A stretch of DNA of 38,973 bases, taken from positions 1 through 38,973 of the forward strand of contig JASJDB010000003.1 of NCBI GenBank assembly GCA_030065315.1, in the 5' to 3' direction. The position numbers were made by a program, and so were the translations under genes. Of the stretch, positions 1 to 8,894 are shown one piece after another. The notes under the pieces are model-generated. The model was not told the origin of the DNA. It ran no database searches and was given only the letters and a program-made list of their open reading frames with translations. Origin of the DNA: Xenococcaceae cyanobacterium MO_167.B52 (GTDB taxonomy: Bacteria; Cyanobacteriota; Cyanobacteriia; Cyanobacteriales; Xenococcaceae). Each line of letters begins with the position of its first letter. The first letter of the stretch is position 1.

Positions 1-18
1 GGATTTCGTACAATCTAT

Positions 19-1326
19 TTATAAGCCAATTGTGTCCACTGTAATTGCGCCAGTTAGGTCAGCACCTATCAAGTTAGCGTCAGTGAAATTAGCCTTCGAC
101 AAGTCAGCGTTGACCAGAAGCGCATTCTCAAAGTCAGCATTAGTGGCAATACCATCGACAAATGTAATGGCAGTTAGATCGGCTCCGATATTATCGGCAT
201 CAGCTCCGTCACTCAAGTTGGCACCATCGAGATTAGCATTGTTCAAAATAGCTCCATTAAGAACAGCATCTTCAAGTTGCGCTCCACTTAAGTTAGCCCC
301 TGTCAAGTCCACACCACTGAAATTAGCTCCATTAAGGATAGCTCCACTCAGGTTAGCACCAGTAAGAGTAACACCAGAGAAATCGACTCCAGTCAGGTCA
401 ACATTACTCAAATTGGCACTGTTCAAGTTGGCATTAGTAATATCAACTCCAGTCAAGTTAGCGTTACTTAAATCAATTCCTTCAAGAAAGGCATTGTCTA
501 GTTGAACCCCTCCAGAAAGATTCGCTCCAGTAGCAATAGCGTTATTGAGGTTGGCTCCACTAAGATCGGCTCCAGTGAGATTAGCACCAGCTAGAATAGC
601 ACGTTCCAAAAATAAGCCTTCCGCACTGATATTAATGAGAATACTGCTACTGAGGTTAGTATCAGCCAGACTAGCATTAGTTAAGGTAGCGTTGCTCAAT
701 TCAGTGTTGGATAAGTTGATGTCTTCGGCACTGACATTGCTCAAATTAGCACCAATAAAAGTAGTATTGTTAAAGCTTCCATCAGTGATGGCTAGACCAC
801 TTAGGTTAGCACTGTCAAAGGTAGAGTCATTGACGCTGACATCCGTAAAGTTGCTTAGTTGAAAGTTAGCACCAGTGGCATCGACATTGTTAAAGATGAC
901 CCCCTCTAAATTTGCGCTTTGAAAGTCCACATTGGTCAAAATAGCGTCGGTAAAGTCAGTGGCTTTAAAGTCAGCAAATGTGGCTGTAGCTCCAGCTAGA
1001 TTCGCTCTAATAAATTTAGTTCTTTCAGACTGTTCGCTACTAAAGTTAGCACTGTCTAGTTCAGCATCAACTAGTGTAGCGTCAGTGAAATTGCTCTGTT
1101 GCCCTTTAACTAAAGTTAGATCAGCTCTTGTTAGGTCAGCACCAACGAAGGAAGCCTTAAATAGATCCGCTTCGGAGAGAGTAGCCTCTAGGAGAATCAC
1201 TCCATCAAAAATAGCGTTTTGTGCGGTTATTTTAAAGAGATTTGCTCTAGTACCGTCTTGTCCAGTAAAGTCTTGATTGTTTAGATTTTGTTCAGATAGA
1301 TTAATTTCTGGCTGCAACATTACCAT
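19..1326 (-). CDS. Pentapeptide-repeat protein
   Basis: The 435-aa product is almost entirely tandem pentapeptide repeats of the A(D/N)LXX type (for example GANLSGA, NANLTGV, GADLTGA). Such repeats fold into a right-handed quadrilateral beta-helix. The repeats are regular in the C-terminal half (about residues 240-400) and more degenerate in the N-terminal 200 residues. No signal peptide, membrane segment or fused enzyme domain is visible, so it is probably a soluble protein. The biochemical role is unknown; pentapeptide proteins are very numerous in cyanobacteria and a few elsewhere mimic DNA or bind gyrase. The start reads ATG-GTA-ATG, so the third codon is an equally good start; neither has a clear Shine-Dalgarno. 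The repeated codons also open long false ORFs on the plus strand. Confidence 0.9.
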   Translation of the reverse strand: MVMLQPEINLSEQNLNNQDFTGQDGTRANLFKITAQNAIFDGVILLEATLSEADLFKASFVGADLTRADLTLVKGQQSNFTDATLVDAELDSANFSSEQSERTKFIRANLAGATATFADFKATDFTDAILTNVDFQSANLEGVIFNNVDATGANFQLSNFTDVSVNDSTFDSANLSGLAITDGSFNNTTFIGANLSNVSAEDINLSNTELSNATLTNASLADTNLSSSILINISAEGLFLERAILAGANLTGADLSGANLNNAIATGANLSGGVQLDNAFLEGIDLSNANLTGVDITNANLNSANLSNVDLTGVDFSGVTLTGANLSGAILNGANFSGVDLTGANLSGAQLEDAVLNGAILNNANLDGANLSDGADADNIGADLTAITFVDGIATNADFENALLVNADLSKANFTDANLIGADLTGAITVDTIGL

Positions 1327-1379
1327 TATTGTTTGTTTTAATTAGAAAATATCCTATTTTTTTAAGTAGTCAATGAATG

Positions 1380-1407
1380 TATAGCGGTTCTCATTTTAAT
1401 GAGATAC
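1380..1407. repeat. Dispersed palindromic repeat, copy 1
   Basis: The sequence GCGGTTCTCATTTTAATGAG contains the perfect hairpin TCTCATT-TT-AATGAGA. A diverged copy with the same TAT(A/G)GCGGTTCT(C/T)ATTT(T/G)AATGAG consensus occurs at 18800-18825. Two copies in 39 kb suggest a dispersed small element. Confidence 0.6.
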
Positions 1408-1426
1408 AACAGATATCTTGGTTTTC

Positions 1427-1447
1427 GTTCATGGTTCATGGTTCATT
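1427..1447. repeat. Heptamer tandem repeat (GTTCATG x3)
   Basis: Three consecutive 7-base units, GTTCATG-GTTCATG-GTTCATT. Short tandem heptamer repeats (STRR) are a known feature of filamentous and other large-genome cyanobacteria. Confidence 0.65.
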
Positions 1448-1858
1448 GACTGTACCTCACTTATTTGAGAAAGGCTATATAATTTTTAACTACAAAGTAG
1501 GTGGATTTTAGAATATTATGGTGGTTTAGTGAAAATTCGGATAATAATATTTTGTTTATTAGTTCCAGGTGTTTCTTATTACTTTTTTATTAGTTTTAAG
1601 TCTTAGTTTATGAGTTAATTATTAGTTCCGATACTATCTGAATTTTATCTTTACTGTGCTAATTTTAAGATTGTATATTTAATGTTAACGGTTTAAATTA
1701 GTTTAAGCTGTAATTACTTAGAGAGCTTGAAAAATGACTTCATCTATTAATCTATTAGTTAAATAATTAATCTATTAATAAATACAAAATAATTACTTGG
1801 CTTACCCAAGTTAAAAATTCAATACTGTTTGGATAAGCCTAAAAACTTAATGAAATTA

Positions 1859-1970
1859 GGGAGTGTGGGGAGTGTGGGAGGTGTGGGGAGAGAGTGGAGA
1901 AAGTCTTGCTCCCTTGTCCTCCCCTTCTTCTCCATGTTCTCCATCCTCCGAAGGACGTTCTTCTCTCTCT
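1859..1970. repeat. Purine-rich/pyrimidine-rich inverted tract
   Basis: A tract of imperfect GGGAGTGTGG units (about 1859-1905) is followed by a CTCC-rich pyrimidine tract (about 1908-1960). The two halves are partly complementary and could form a long imperfect hairpin. It lies just beyond the 3' end of the minus-strand epimerase gene. Confidence 0.5.
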
Positions 1971-2006
1971 TTCTCAACAGATAACTTTTTTAACCGAACA
2001 GTATTG

Positions 2007-2972
2007 CTACAGCCCCGATGCTCTCATAATATCACCAAGATTAGAACAATAATTATTCAAACCAAAGCTGGCAGGAATAACAGGATTTTTGTAGGTAAAA
2101 TGACGATAGTTTAAGGAAAAATAACTCCAAGAATCCATTTGAATACGGAACAGTTTGATTAAAATGTTTGCCAACCAAATATATAGAGGAATACGAAGAT
2201 AAATTTTCTTATTAAAATATTGACATATATCCGCGATCGCGTTATTTACAGTAATACTAGAATTGCCTAAAACTAAATATTTAATCGCTTTTTCTGAAGT
2301 ATCCCATTGATTTTTTGCTTCTGGATGTTCAACTAAATAATTAACTATATAAGCTATGTCTTGAGCATGAATATAATGCAAACTACCATCAGCTTTAAAC
2401 CATTTAATCACCCCCAACCATTTAACAATTTCTGGTAATCCTGAAGATAAATGGGACATAGGTTTATTGTTATCACCACCAAAAACTAAAGTGGGAAATA
2501 GGGCGACAGTTTTATCGGCTATATCTAGTTGATTTAATTGATTTAAACATTGATATTTTGTTCTAATATAATCAGTGCCAAATTTTTCCGCTTCTGACAG
2601 TAGATCATTATTATGATTTAAAATACTAGCTGTCGAAAAATATAATATTTGTTCGCATATTTCTGGATTCAGGGTTTTTATTAAAGATAAAGTTTTTACC
2701 ACATTAATATCATAAGACTCTTTAGCTCCTCCCCAAGAGGTAGCAATTAAAATTGCAATATTAATCTTTTCTTGGAGTAAAGTTTTATAAGATTCAATAT
2801 TTTGTAAATCTCCAGTTAAAATATTAATACAACTATTAGGTTTCCATTGTTCAGGAATTTTAGAAATATTTCTGACTAATAGGTTTAGTTGATAGTTAGG
2901 ATTTTTGCTTAAAATCTCAACAATATATTGCCCAATACATCCAGTAGCACCAGTAATAAATATTTGCTTCAT
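2007..2972 (-). CDS. NAD(P)-dependent epimerase/dehydratase (extended SDR)
   Basis: The product (321 aa from the chosen start) begins with a Rossmann strand and the nucleotide-binding motif TGATGCIGQ (G8, G11, G14), typical of extended short-chain dehydrogenases. The YxxxK catalytic pair is seen in DYIRTK (about Tyr135, Lys139), with a candidate active-site Ser in YFSTAS just before it. The middle carries the family-like LVFGGDN loop. Substrate is not evident; sugar-nucleotide epimerases and membrane-lipid or pigment reductases share this fold. The ORF track begins at a TTG six codons upstream; I prefer the ATG at 2972 because the Rossmann fold (MKQIFITG) begins there at the usual distance. 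It stands 55 bp downstream of the lipoprotein gene on the same strand, so co-transcription is possible. Confidence 0.85.
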   Translation of the reverse strand: MKQIFITGATGCIGQYIVEILSKNPNYQLNLLVRNISKIPEQWKPNSCINILTGDLQNIESYKTLLQEKINIAILIATSWGGAKESYDINVVKTLSLIKTLNPEICEQILYFSTASILNHNNDLLSEAEKFGTDYIRTKYQCLNQLNQLDIADKTVALFPTLVFGGDNNKPMSHLSSGLPEIVKWLGVIKWFKADGSLHYIHAQDIAYIVNYLVEHPEAKNQWDTSEKAIKYLVLGNSSITVNNAIADICQYFNKKIYLRIPLYIWLANILIKLFRIQMDSWSYFSLNYRHFTYKNPVIPASFGLNNYCSNLGDIMRASGL

Positions 2973-3027
2973 TAAAATAGCTAAGATCAAGTTTGTTTGA
3001 CTGATAAAAAAGAAAGATTAAAATATT

Positions 3028-4632
3028 TTAATCTAATTGGGATTTTATTTCTAATAAAGGATTAGGCAAAAACTCGGTAGATTTTACTTCTGGCATAATA
3101 GTAAGATATGGTTGCAATAAACTATCTTCTACCCAGGCGGAATAATAGTTAACTTTAGTAGTGTTTTTAGTTAATTCTAATATTTGTAGATCACCACGTA
3201 GAGTATTGATATCAAAGATATATTCATCATTAGGTTGCCCTGAACTAATCCCTAGCGCACCACCACCAACCAAATTCAATTCCACCTCATCTAAACCCCG
3301 AACAAACTTATTGCCTTGCCAATGCCAATTACTTCCTACCCAATATAATAATGCTTCCCATACAGGGGGTTCTATATCATCGTAATAATATTCATTCCAT
3401 GTAATTGCTCCGATATCATTTAACTCTACTGTCATGGCACTTTCTTGTCTAATCTCATACCGACCTTTAAGAGGTTCCTGTTGTTTTGGTAACCACCAAA
3501 GTACTTCTATGGTTTGATCTGAGTCTTTAGCAATAATAGTTCCATCCGCAGTATCATCTAATAAACTGCTATAAATTGGCAATTCTTCCTTGGGTAATTG
3601 CGCCATCACAGCAAAACGCCAACAATTCCAACTATCATCAGTCTTAATAGTCTGCCACTTTACTTTACAAATACCGTTACCTGTTCCAACCCAGAGAATA
3701 TCATTTTCTAGGTGTAGTTTGGTAGGAATTGCACCGACAATTGGACTGTTGCGTACTCGGTAGCTATCGATTTCACCCCTAGTATAATCTGAATTATTAG
3801 GGCGATATGCTACTAATCCCATACTAGGTATATAAGGATTTCCTTCTCCTGTTAACTGAGTAGCAAGCCAAAAAATTGGCTGATCGGGAGTTCCTGTAAT
3901 AACTAAATCATTAACTATTTGATCTGCTATTTCTGGGGGTTTAATGACAGTTATCTGATTAATTTCAGGATTATAACTGACTATGGTGGCAATTCCACCA
4001 AATCCTTCACCACGATAGGTAAAAATTGTCCAAAATAGGCGATCTCGATAAACTAGAGGTGGGGAAATTTCGGGAATACCTAATTCTATACCCGCTCTTG
4101 CTGCTTTAGTTTCTTCTAGGGTATAAAGTATTTGCTGTTGTAATTGAGGAGATTCGGAGGAAATTAATTCAAAAACAACTTGTTTGTCCCCATCAAGTTT
4201 TACTGTATATTGATATTCTTTATCTTCTATTTGAACATTTTTATATTGCTCTGATTCTAAATTATTTTCCAATTTTGAAGGTGATGTTGCTTCAATAATC
4301 CAGTTATTATTACCTCGACATAACGTAAATTTGTAGTTAAAGGCTTTAAATACTATTGTATCTTCCTCAGGGATAATTTCTTTTATTTGATAATTAAAAG
4401 CATTATTAAAACCGTATTCTTCACTATCGATTTTAATAAAAGCCAAGTCTTCTGGTGGTGTAGGACAATTGACAGGTTGCTCAATATTTTCAGTGATTAT
4501 GTCAGTATTATTAGTCGATTTGCAACCAGTAATTATAGTAAAGCCAAGTAATATTGCCACAAAAATTCTGATTTTGGTTGGGGTCAAGAGATTATTTAAA
4601 CTTAAATTATAGATTGTCAATTGTTTATTCAT
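3028..4632 (-). CDS. Unknown lipoprotein, possible beta-propeller
   Basis: I do not recognise this 534-aa protein. Residues 21-37 form a hydrophobic stretch ending in the lipobox-like sequence ITGC (Cys37), suggesting a lipid-anchored protein exported across the plasma membrane, although the N-region before the hydrophobic core is long (about 20 residues). The mature part is acidic, with many Trp/Tyr-rich strands such as FWTIFTYRGEG, IFWLATQLTGEG and EVLWWLPKQQ spaced along residues 190-420, which looks like repeated beta-blades, but I cannot prove a propeller. The ATG at 4632 is the only convincing start. It lies upstream of the epimerase gene on the same strand; no function can be assigned. 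Confidence 0.75.
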   Translation of the reverse strand: MNKQLTIYNLSLNNLLTPTKIRIFVAILLGFTIITGCKSTNNTDIITENIEQPVNCPTPPEDLAFIKIDSEEYGFNNAFNYQIKEIIPEEDTIVFKAFNYKFTLCRGNNNWIIEATSPSKLENNLESEQYKNVQIEDKEYQYTVKLDGDKQVVFELISSESPQLQQQILYTLEETKAARAGIELGIPEISPPLVYRDRLFWTIFTYRGEGFGGIATIVSYNPEINQITVIKPPEIADQIVNDLVITGTPDQPIFWLATQLTGEGNPYIPSMGLVAYRPNNSDYTRGEIDSYRVRNSPIVGAIPTKLHLENDILWVGTGNGICKVKWQTIKTDDSWNCWRFAVMAQLPKEELPIYSSLLDDTADGTIIAKDSDQTIEVLWWLPKQQEPLKGRYEIRQESAMTVELNDIGAITWNEYYYDDIEPPVWEALLYWVGSNWHWQGNKFVRGLDEVELNLVGGGALGISSGQPNDEYIFDINTLRGDLQILELTKNTTKVNYYSAWVEDSLLQPYLTIMPEVKSTEFLPNPLLEIKSQLD

Positions 4633-5125
4633 AATTTAATTATCCAGGCACACTAGCTAAACTTTCTTTCAGTCTGCTCATCTAATTTCTAACCAAAATC
4701 ATATCCTTGAAAAGTTCACGAGTAGAGAGTTTATCTTGCCTTTTGGCAGAAGACCCGACAGCATAGCCGAAGGGATGAATTTTGGGCAACAGCTATGTTT
4801 ACAAAATATAAAGAAAAGACTATCATTTCAAATGATCTCATCAACTTTGTAATGCAACAGGAATGATATTTGTCCTAAAGGATACCCCTTCGCATATTGA
4901 GAATATAAACTTTATGAGTTGGAGCGTCGATAAGCAACCAAAAACTTGTCTATAATTATTCATAGTTGTTTATTTTGGATAATTTTTGAGTAACAGTATA
5001 GGGTTATTCTGTAAACAATCTCTGGATATGGGAATAAGACAATTCTTTACTATCCTAGAATATGTTTGTTAAATACAAGAATCCATCGCCTACGGCGACG
5101 GGAGGTTCAATTATTATTTATTAAA
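4633..5125. other. Divergent intergenic region, little seen
   Basis: This stretch separates the divergent lipoprotein and GST genes and should hold both promoters. No gene-sized ORF is convincing. A small perfect hairpin TCGCC-TAC-GGCGA lies at 5086-5098 just before the GST start, of the kind often seen as a dispersed cyanobacterial palindrome. Confidence 0.6.
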
Positions 5126-6322
5126 ATGACCAAACCCTTAAGCTGGCAAGAATTAGAAAAGCTAACAGACTGGCAAATCGACAAAATTAATGGAGTTACC
5201 AACTCCCAGGCTAGGTTACGCTTATTTGGTCATAATGAATCAGATATACGAGTTACCTTATATCGGGATAATCATGCTTGGTGTCCCTATTGTCAAAAAA
5301 TTTGGCTATGGCTAGAGGAAAAACAAATTCCCTATCGCATCGAGAAAGTAACTATGTTTTGTTATGGAACGAAAGAGCCTTGGTATAAGCGAATTGTTCC
5401 ATCGGGTATGTTACCAGCCATTGAACTTGACGGACATATTATTACTGAAAGTGATGATATCTTAATTGCTTTAGAGCAAGTTTATGGAGTATTAAAATAT
5501 GGCATGAAAGACTCCATAGTTATGCCTTTGCGACAACTAGAAAGACTGCTATTCAGAGCTTGGTGTGCTTGGTTATGCTATCCTGCGAGACTACCTGGTG
5601 CAGAAAAACGGAATCGGGAGCAATTTACAGATGTAGTTGAAATGGTAGAAAAAGCTTTAGCAAAGATCACCTCACCTTATTTCCTAGATGATTTTAGTAC
5701 AGCTGACGTCATTTTTACCCCCTATGTAGAAAGAATGAACGCCAGTCTTTATTACTATAAAGGTTATTCTCTTAGAGAAGAAAATCCCCGCTTGTCTGAC
5801 TGGTTTGATGCTATGGAAAGCCGAAGCACCTACCGAGGTACTCAAAGCGATTTTCATACCCACGTTCATGATTTGCCACCTCAAATGGGAGGTTGTTGGT
5901 CAAATGGAACACCACAAACCAAGCTAAATCAGGACAAAGTAGATAATGGTGATTGGTTTGGACTTCCTGATGTAACTTATACTGAGCCTGAAACTTCTCG
6001 CGCTGAAGCTCTCTCTAGGGTGATTAAACATCATGCTAATATTATTCGAGTTAATCCTGCTGAGGACGAGTTATTTGATGAAGCCTTGCGTTGTGCTTTA
6101 ACTCATATGATGACAGCAGAAACTTGTAAACCTCCTGCTGGTTCCGATGCTGGACTACGCTACTTACGAGATAGAATTAATGTCCCTCGTGATATGTCTA
6201 TCTATGCAGCCAAACGATTAAGACAATCTTTAGAAGCTACTGCTGCTTTGGTAGGAAATAAGCAAGGTATTCCAATTCCTTTTAAGCATAGAAAAGATCA
6301 AGACCCTGTTAATTTTGTCTAA
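5126..6322 (+). CDS. Glutathione S-transferase family protein
   Basis: The product (398 aa from ATG 5126) has a glutaredoxin/GST-type thioredoxin fold at about residues 40-125, with a CPYC motif (residues 53-56 in HAWCPYCQK) followed by the GST-typical MLPAIELDG (cis-Pro region) and ITESDDI (Glu-Ser glutathione contact). A helical C-terminal domain follows, then an unusual extension of more than 100 residues. It probably acts in thiol or glutathione-dependent chemistry in the cytoplasm; the CPYC motif suggests Cys-type (omega or glutaredoxin-like) rather than Tyr/Ser-type catalysis. The track's TTG start 60 bp upstream runs through a repeat hairpin, so ATG 5126 is preferred. It converges on the ycf35 unit. 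Confidence 0.85.
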   Translation: MTKPLSWQELEKLTDWQIDKINGVTNSQARLRLFGHNESDIRVTLYRDNHAWCPYCQKIWLWLEEKQIPYRIEKVTMFCYGTKEPWYKRIVPSGMLPAIELDGHIITESDDILIALEQVYGVLKYGMKDSIVMPLRQLERLLFRAWCAWLCYPARLPGAEKRNREQFTDVVEMVEKALAKITSPYFLDDFSTADVIFTPYVERMNASLYYYKGYSLREENPRLSDWFDAMESRSTYRGTQSDFHTHVHDLPPQMGGCWSNGTPQTKLNQDKVDNGDWFGLPDVTYTEPETSRAEALSRVIKHHANIIRVNPAEDELFDEALRCALTHMMTAETCKPPAGSDAGLRYLRDRINVPRDMSIYAAKRLRQSLEATAALVGNKQGIPIPFKHRKDQDPVNFV

Positions 6323-6390
6323 AGATCAGGTTTTGATCCTGGCTTAACTAAGGCAATCGTATTAGTTATTCCCCCAATATATTGCCAAAC

Positions 6391-6423
6391 AAAAAGGGTT
6401 GACTAATCTAATAGAGTCAACCC
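6391..6423 (-). terminator. Rho-independent terminator of the ycf46-ycf35 unit
   Basis: On the minus strand the sequence GGGTTGACT pairs perfectly with AGTCAACCC (9 bp, 10-nt loop) and is followed by TTTTT. It lies about 44 bp after the ycf35 stop codon and would end transcription of that unit; on the plus strand there is no T tract. Confidence 0.85.
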
Positions 6424-6466
6424 AAATGCTTGGGAACGCGCTTCAAACTAAATTCTTAATTATCAT

Positions 6467-6817
6467 TTATTGAAGAACCAACTTAACGTTGGCATTTTGT
6501 AAACCGCGTTGCTTAACTTCAGCCAAAGTTTTGTTAACAGCGTATTTTTGATTGATGGAATTGATTAGTTCAGTTTGGTTGTGCTTTTTAGCAACACCCC
6601 AAAGGTCAGCGATTAAATCAAAAGTTCCATCGCTATTCTCTGACCAACCTAAATCGTATTCACCCTCAAGAACAGCTACGATGTCAGCACGAACTTTCTG
6701 TCCGTTATAACCACGAACATCAGCTTCAGTTTTTACACTAATGCCAAGGTCACGCAGAGAGTTAGTTAAGATTTCAGCGTCAGCGATCTTGGTGCGTAGA
6801 GTACTAAAATGAGACAT
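6467..6817 (-). CDS. ycf35: Ycf35 homologue (DUF1257)
   Basis: The 116-aa product starts MSHFSTLRTKI and contains ILTNSLRDLG and the conserved region DLGWSENSDGTFDLIADLWG, which I recognise as the Ycf35/DUF1257 family, conserved in cyanobacteria and some algal plastids. Its molecular function is unknown. No signal peptide or membrane segment is seen, so it is a small soluble protein of full family length. The start is supported by a strong Shine-Dalgarno (GGAGG, 7 nt before ATG). It lies 145 bp downstream of ycf46 on the same strand, after two intercistronic hairpins, and is followed by a clear terminator, so it is the last gene of this unit. Confidence 0.88.
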   Translation of the reverse strand: MSHFSTLRTKIADAEILTNSLRDLGISVKTEADVRGYNGQKVRADIVAVLEGEYDLGWSENSDGTFDLIADLWGVAKKHNQTELINSINQKYAVNKTLAEVKQRGLQNANVKLVLQ

Positions 6818-6909
6818 GAGATTTCCTCCAGTAGAAGAGAATTAAACAACAACTTTAAGTTTAGACCTGCCTTAATTGGGAATTTTAAGACAGCTTTTTG
6901 AAACAAACT

Positions 6910-6954
6910 GCTGACTAAATTTCAGTCAGCCTTTACTTCCGCATACCACGGAAG
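6910..6954 (-). promoter_or_regulatory. Paired hairpins between ycf46 and ycf35
   Basis: Two perfect inverted repeats occur just after the ycf46 stop: CTTCCG/CGGAAG (7-nt loop) and GCTGACT/AGTCAGC (7-nt loop). On the transcribed minus strand neither is followed by a long T run, so they look like mRNA-processing, stability or attenuation structures rather than full terminators. Confidence 0.5.
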
Positions 6955-6962
6955 AAAGCCTT

Positions 6963-8474
6963 TTAAAACTCCAGTCGCTGGTATTCAGCAACTGAAGCAG
7001 ATGCAGGACGCGCCCTTTGTCTTGCCCAATCCCGAAGCGCTGTTACTTGCTCGGTCATAGTACGGGACAAGGGGAGAGTTGATTTTATAGCAGCAATAAT
7101 GTCTAACTGCGTGAACTCTCTGTCTTGAGCAAAAGCATCATACATAGCTGCGATGATTGCTTGCTCAATCTCTGCACCTGAAAAACCCTCGGATACCTTG
7201 GCTAACTGTTCCAAATCGAAGCGAGTGATATCAGAACGTCTTTTACCAAGATGAATTCTAAAAATGTCTTGTCTTTCTGCTGGAGTTGGTAAGTCAACAA
7301 AGAAAATTTCGTCAAATCTACCTTTTCTCAAAAATTCTCCTGGCAGCTTTTCTACTCTGTTAGCAGTAGCCATGACGAATACCGGAGAAGTTTTTTCTTG
7401 CATCCAAGTTAAAAATGAACCAAAGATCCGATTAGATGTTCCACCATCAGAATCTCCTGAACCAGCACCACCAGAGAAAGATTTATCTAGTTCATCAATG
7501 AACAAAATTACGGGAGATATAGATTCTGCGGTTTTAAGAGCATTCCGCAGGTTTGCCTCTGAGCGACCTACCATTGAGCCATCATAAACTCTACCCATAT
7601 CTAGGCGTAATAGTGGTAATCCCCAAAGTCGGGATGTAGTTTTGGCAATGAGGGATTTACCACAACCAGGAACTCCTAAGATTAACATTCCTTTGGGCTG
7701 GGGAAGTCCATATTCTCTAGCTCTTTCAGTAAAAGCATCGGAACGTTGTCTGAGCCAGCGTTTCAGTTCTTCTAACCCACCGACTGAATTAATGGTTTCA
7801 TCTTCTTCAATATACTCTAAAATTCCGTTACGTCTAATTAGCTGTTTTTTCTCTGACAAAACTATTTCTACTTCTTTTTCTGTCAGGCGACCAGCTTTGA
7901 CTTGAGCTTTACGATAAACCTTTTCTGCTTCGTCTTTGGTTAGTCCTAAAGCCGCTTTTAATAGTTTTTCCCGATCTTCTGTTTTTATGCTACGACTTTT
8001 ACTCTTCCGCATTTGAGAAGACAATACTCGATCTAGCTCTGTAAGATTGGGTAGGGGATAGTCTAGTACTACCACTTCTTTTTCTAGCTCAATGGGAATC
8101 TGCTGAATGGGAGACATCAGAACTATGACCTTATCCGTGCCTTTAAAGCTAGCAATCACATCTCTGAGCCATCTGGTTACTACCGCACCATCTATAAAAG
8201 GATGTAAATCTTTAAATATGTAGATGCCGGGCTCTTTCTGACGCACCACCCACTCTAAAGCTGCCTCTGGCGATACAGTATTGTGCTGATTCATCTGACG
8301 AGGTTGACCATATTCCACAATACCGCGAGTTACTGTCCACACGAATACCTGTCGATGTTCAGCGTAGTCTCTAGCAATTTTGGCAATTGCTTGCTCTGCT
8401 CTTTCCTCTTCGGGTGTTAATAGATAAATCAGAGGGTATTGAGCTTGTATTAGTATGTTTAGCTCTTCTTTCAT
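6963..8474 (-). CDS. ycf46: Ycf46-type AAA+ ATPase
   Basis: The N-terminal region begins MKEELNILIQAQYPLIYLLT, the Ycf46 signature, with a degenerate N-terminal domain of about 230 residues. A complete AAA+ module follows: Walker A GVPGCGKS (about residue 267), Walker B VILFIDELD (about 322), sensor 1 in MATANR, and the arginine-finger region RKGRFDEIFF. It is a cytoplasmic hexamer-type ATPase; in cyanobacteria this family has been linked to photosynthetic and inorganic-carbon acclimation, but the mechanism is not known. The track starts at TTG 8546, overlapping the RHH gene; I prefer ATG 8474 (503 aa), which has AAGG 9 nt upstream and matches the usual family N-terminus. ATG 8480 is also possible. 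It is probably co-transcribed with the upstream RHH gene. Confidence 0.92.
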   Translation of the reverse strand: MKEELNILIQAQYPLIYLLTPEEERAEQAIAKIARDYAEHRQVFVWTVTRGIVEYGQPRQMNQHNTVSPEAALEWVVRQKEPGIYIFKDLHPFIDGAVVTRWLRDVIASFKGTDKVIVLMSPIQQIPIELEKEVVVLDYPLPNLTELDRVLSSQMRKSKSRSIKTEDREKLLKAALGLTKDEAEKVYRKAQVKAGRLTEKEVEIVLSEKKQLIRRNGILEYIEEDETINSVGGLEELKRWLRQRSDAFTERAREYGLPQPKGMLILGVPGCGKSLIAKTTSRLWGLPLLRLDMGRVYDGSMVGRSEANLRNALKTAESISPVILFIDELDKSFSGGAGSGDSDGGTSNRIFGSFLTWMQEKTSPVFVMATANRVEKLPGEFLRKGRFDEIFFVDLPTPAERQDIFRIHLGKRRSDITRFDLEQLAKVSEGFSGAEIEQAIIAAMYDAFAQDREFTQLDIIAAIKSTLPLSRTMTEQVTALRDWARQRARPASASVAEYQRLEF

Positions 8475-8539
8475 AAACATCGACCTTGAGTGAGGGGTTT
8501 GCGGTATGTATCGCCTATCCTGTTCTTGAACTTGGTTGT

Positions 8540-8887
8540 TCAACAAGGAACTAGCTCTTCTTCTCCATGAAGCTTATCAGGAGCTACACCTTCTCTAACT
8601 GGTAAGGGTAATTCTTCTTCAATGACACCTGGCTGATTTTTCAGGGATATCATTTCGCCGTCTCTCATTACCACAGCAGCTTCACACTCCGGACATATAT
8701 GTACCTGGTGAACATTGCCTTGAGTTGATGTTTCAATCTGATCTACCTGCTCTGGATATTGTAGGTAGAAAGATATAGCTTTTTGTACTAAAGCAGACAT
8801 TGATTCTGCATCTATAGCTGCTCTAATTTTTAGCTTCCTGTGTAGTTCTGGAGGTATGTATAAGGTTACTTTCTGCTTGCTTTGCAT
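8540..8887 (-). CDS. Ribbon-helix-helix protein, likely regulator
   Basis: The 115-aa product begins KVTLYIPPELHRKLKIRAAI followed by ESMSALVQKAISFYLQ, the strand-helix-helix pattern of CopG/Arc-type ribbon-helix-helix DNA-binding domains (residues about 5-45). The C-terminal half has a single CPEC motif and a MRDGEMISLK segment, perhaps a metal- or partner-binding tail. It is first in a minus-strand unit with ycf46 and probably ycf35. A perfect TACCCGGGTA palindrome next to a TTGACA box lies just upstream of its start, consistent with autoregulation (inference). Start ATG 8887 is chosen because the RHH strand follows directly; no strong Shine-Dalgarno is seen. Confidence 0.8.
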   Translation of the reverse strand: MQSKQKVTLYIPPELHRKLKIRAAIDAESMSALVQKAISFYLQYPEQVDQIETSTQGNVHQVHICPECEAAVVMRDGEMISLKNQPGVIEEELPLPVREGVAPDKLHGEEELVPC

Positions 8888-8894
8888 ATTATTA

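Larger units (their letters stand above)
1327..2006. other. Intergenic region with repeats, no gene seen
   Basis: About 680 bases separate the pentapeptide gene from the end of the epimerase gene. I see no coding region. It holds a palindromic dispersed repeat at 1380-1407, a three-unit heptamer tract at 1427-1447, AT-rich DNA with repeated TTAATCTATTA motifs near 1743-1785, and a purine-rich then pyrimidine-rich tract at 1859-1970. The 83-aa plus-strand ORF starting at 1863 is a translation of that low-complexity tract and is not believed. Confidence 0.7.

Noticed and set aside
32-1276. Three plus-strand ORFs (157, 105 and 114 aa) opposite the pentapeptide gene
   Set aside because: They are mirror products of the repeated codons of the pentapeptide repeats (Ser/Leu/Ala/Pro/Lys-rich low complexity) and have no protein-like features.
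1863-2114. 83-aa plus-strand ORF
   Set aside because: Translation of a purine/pyrimidine repeat tract, overlapping the 3' end of a real gene on the other strand.
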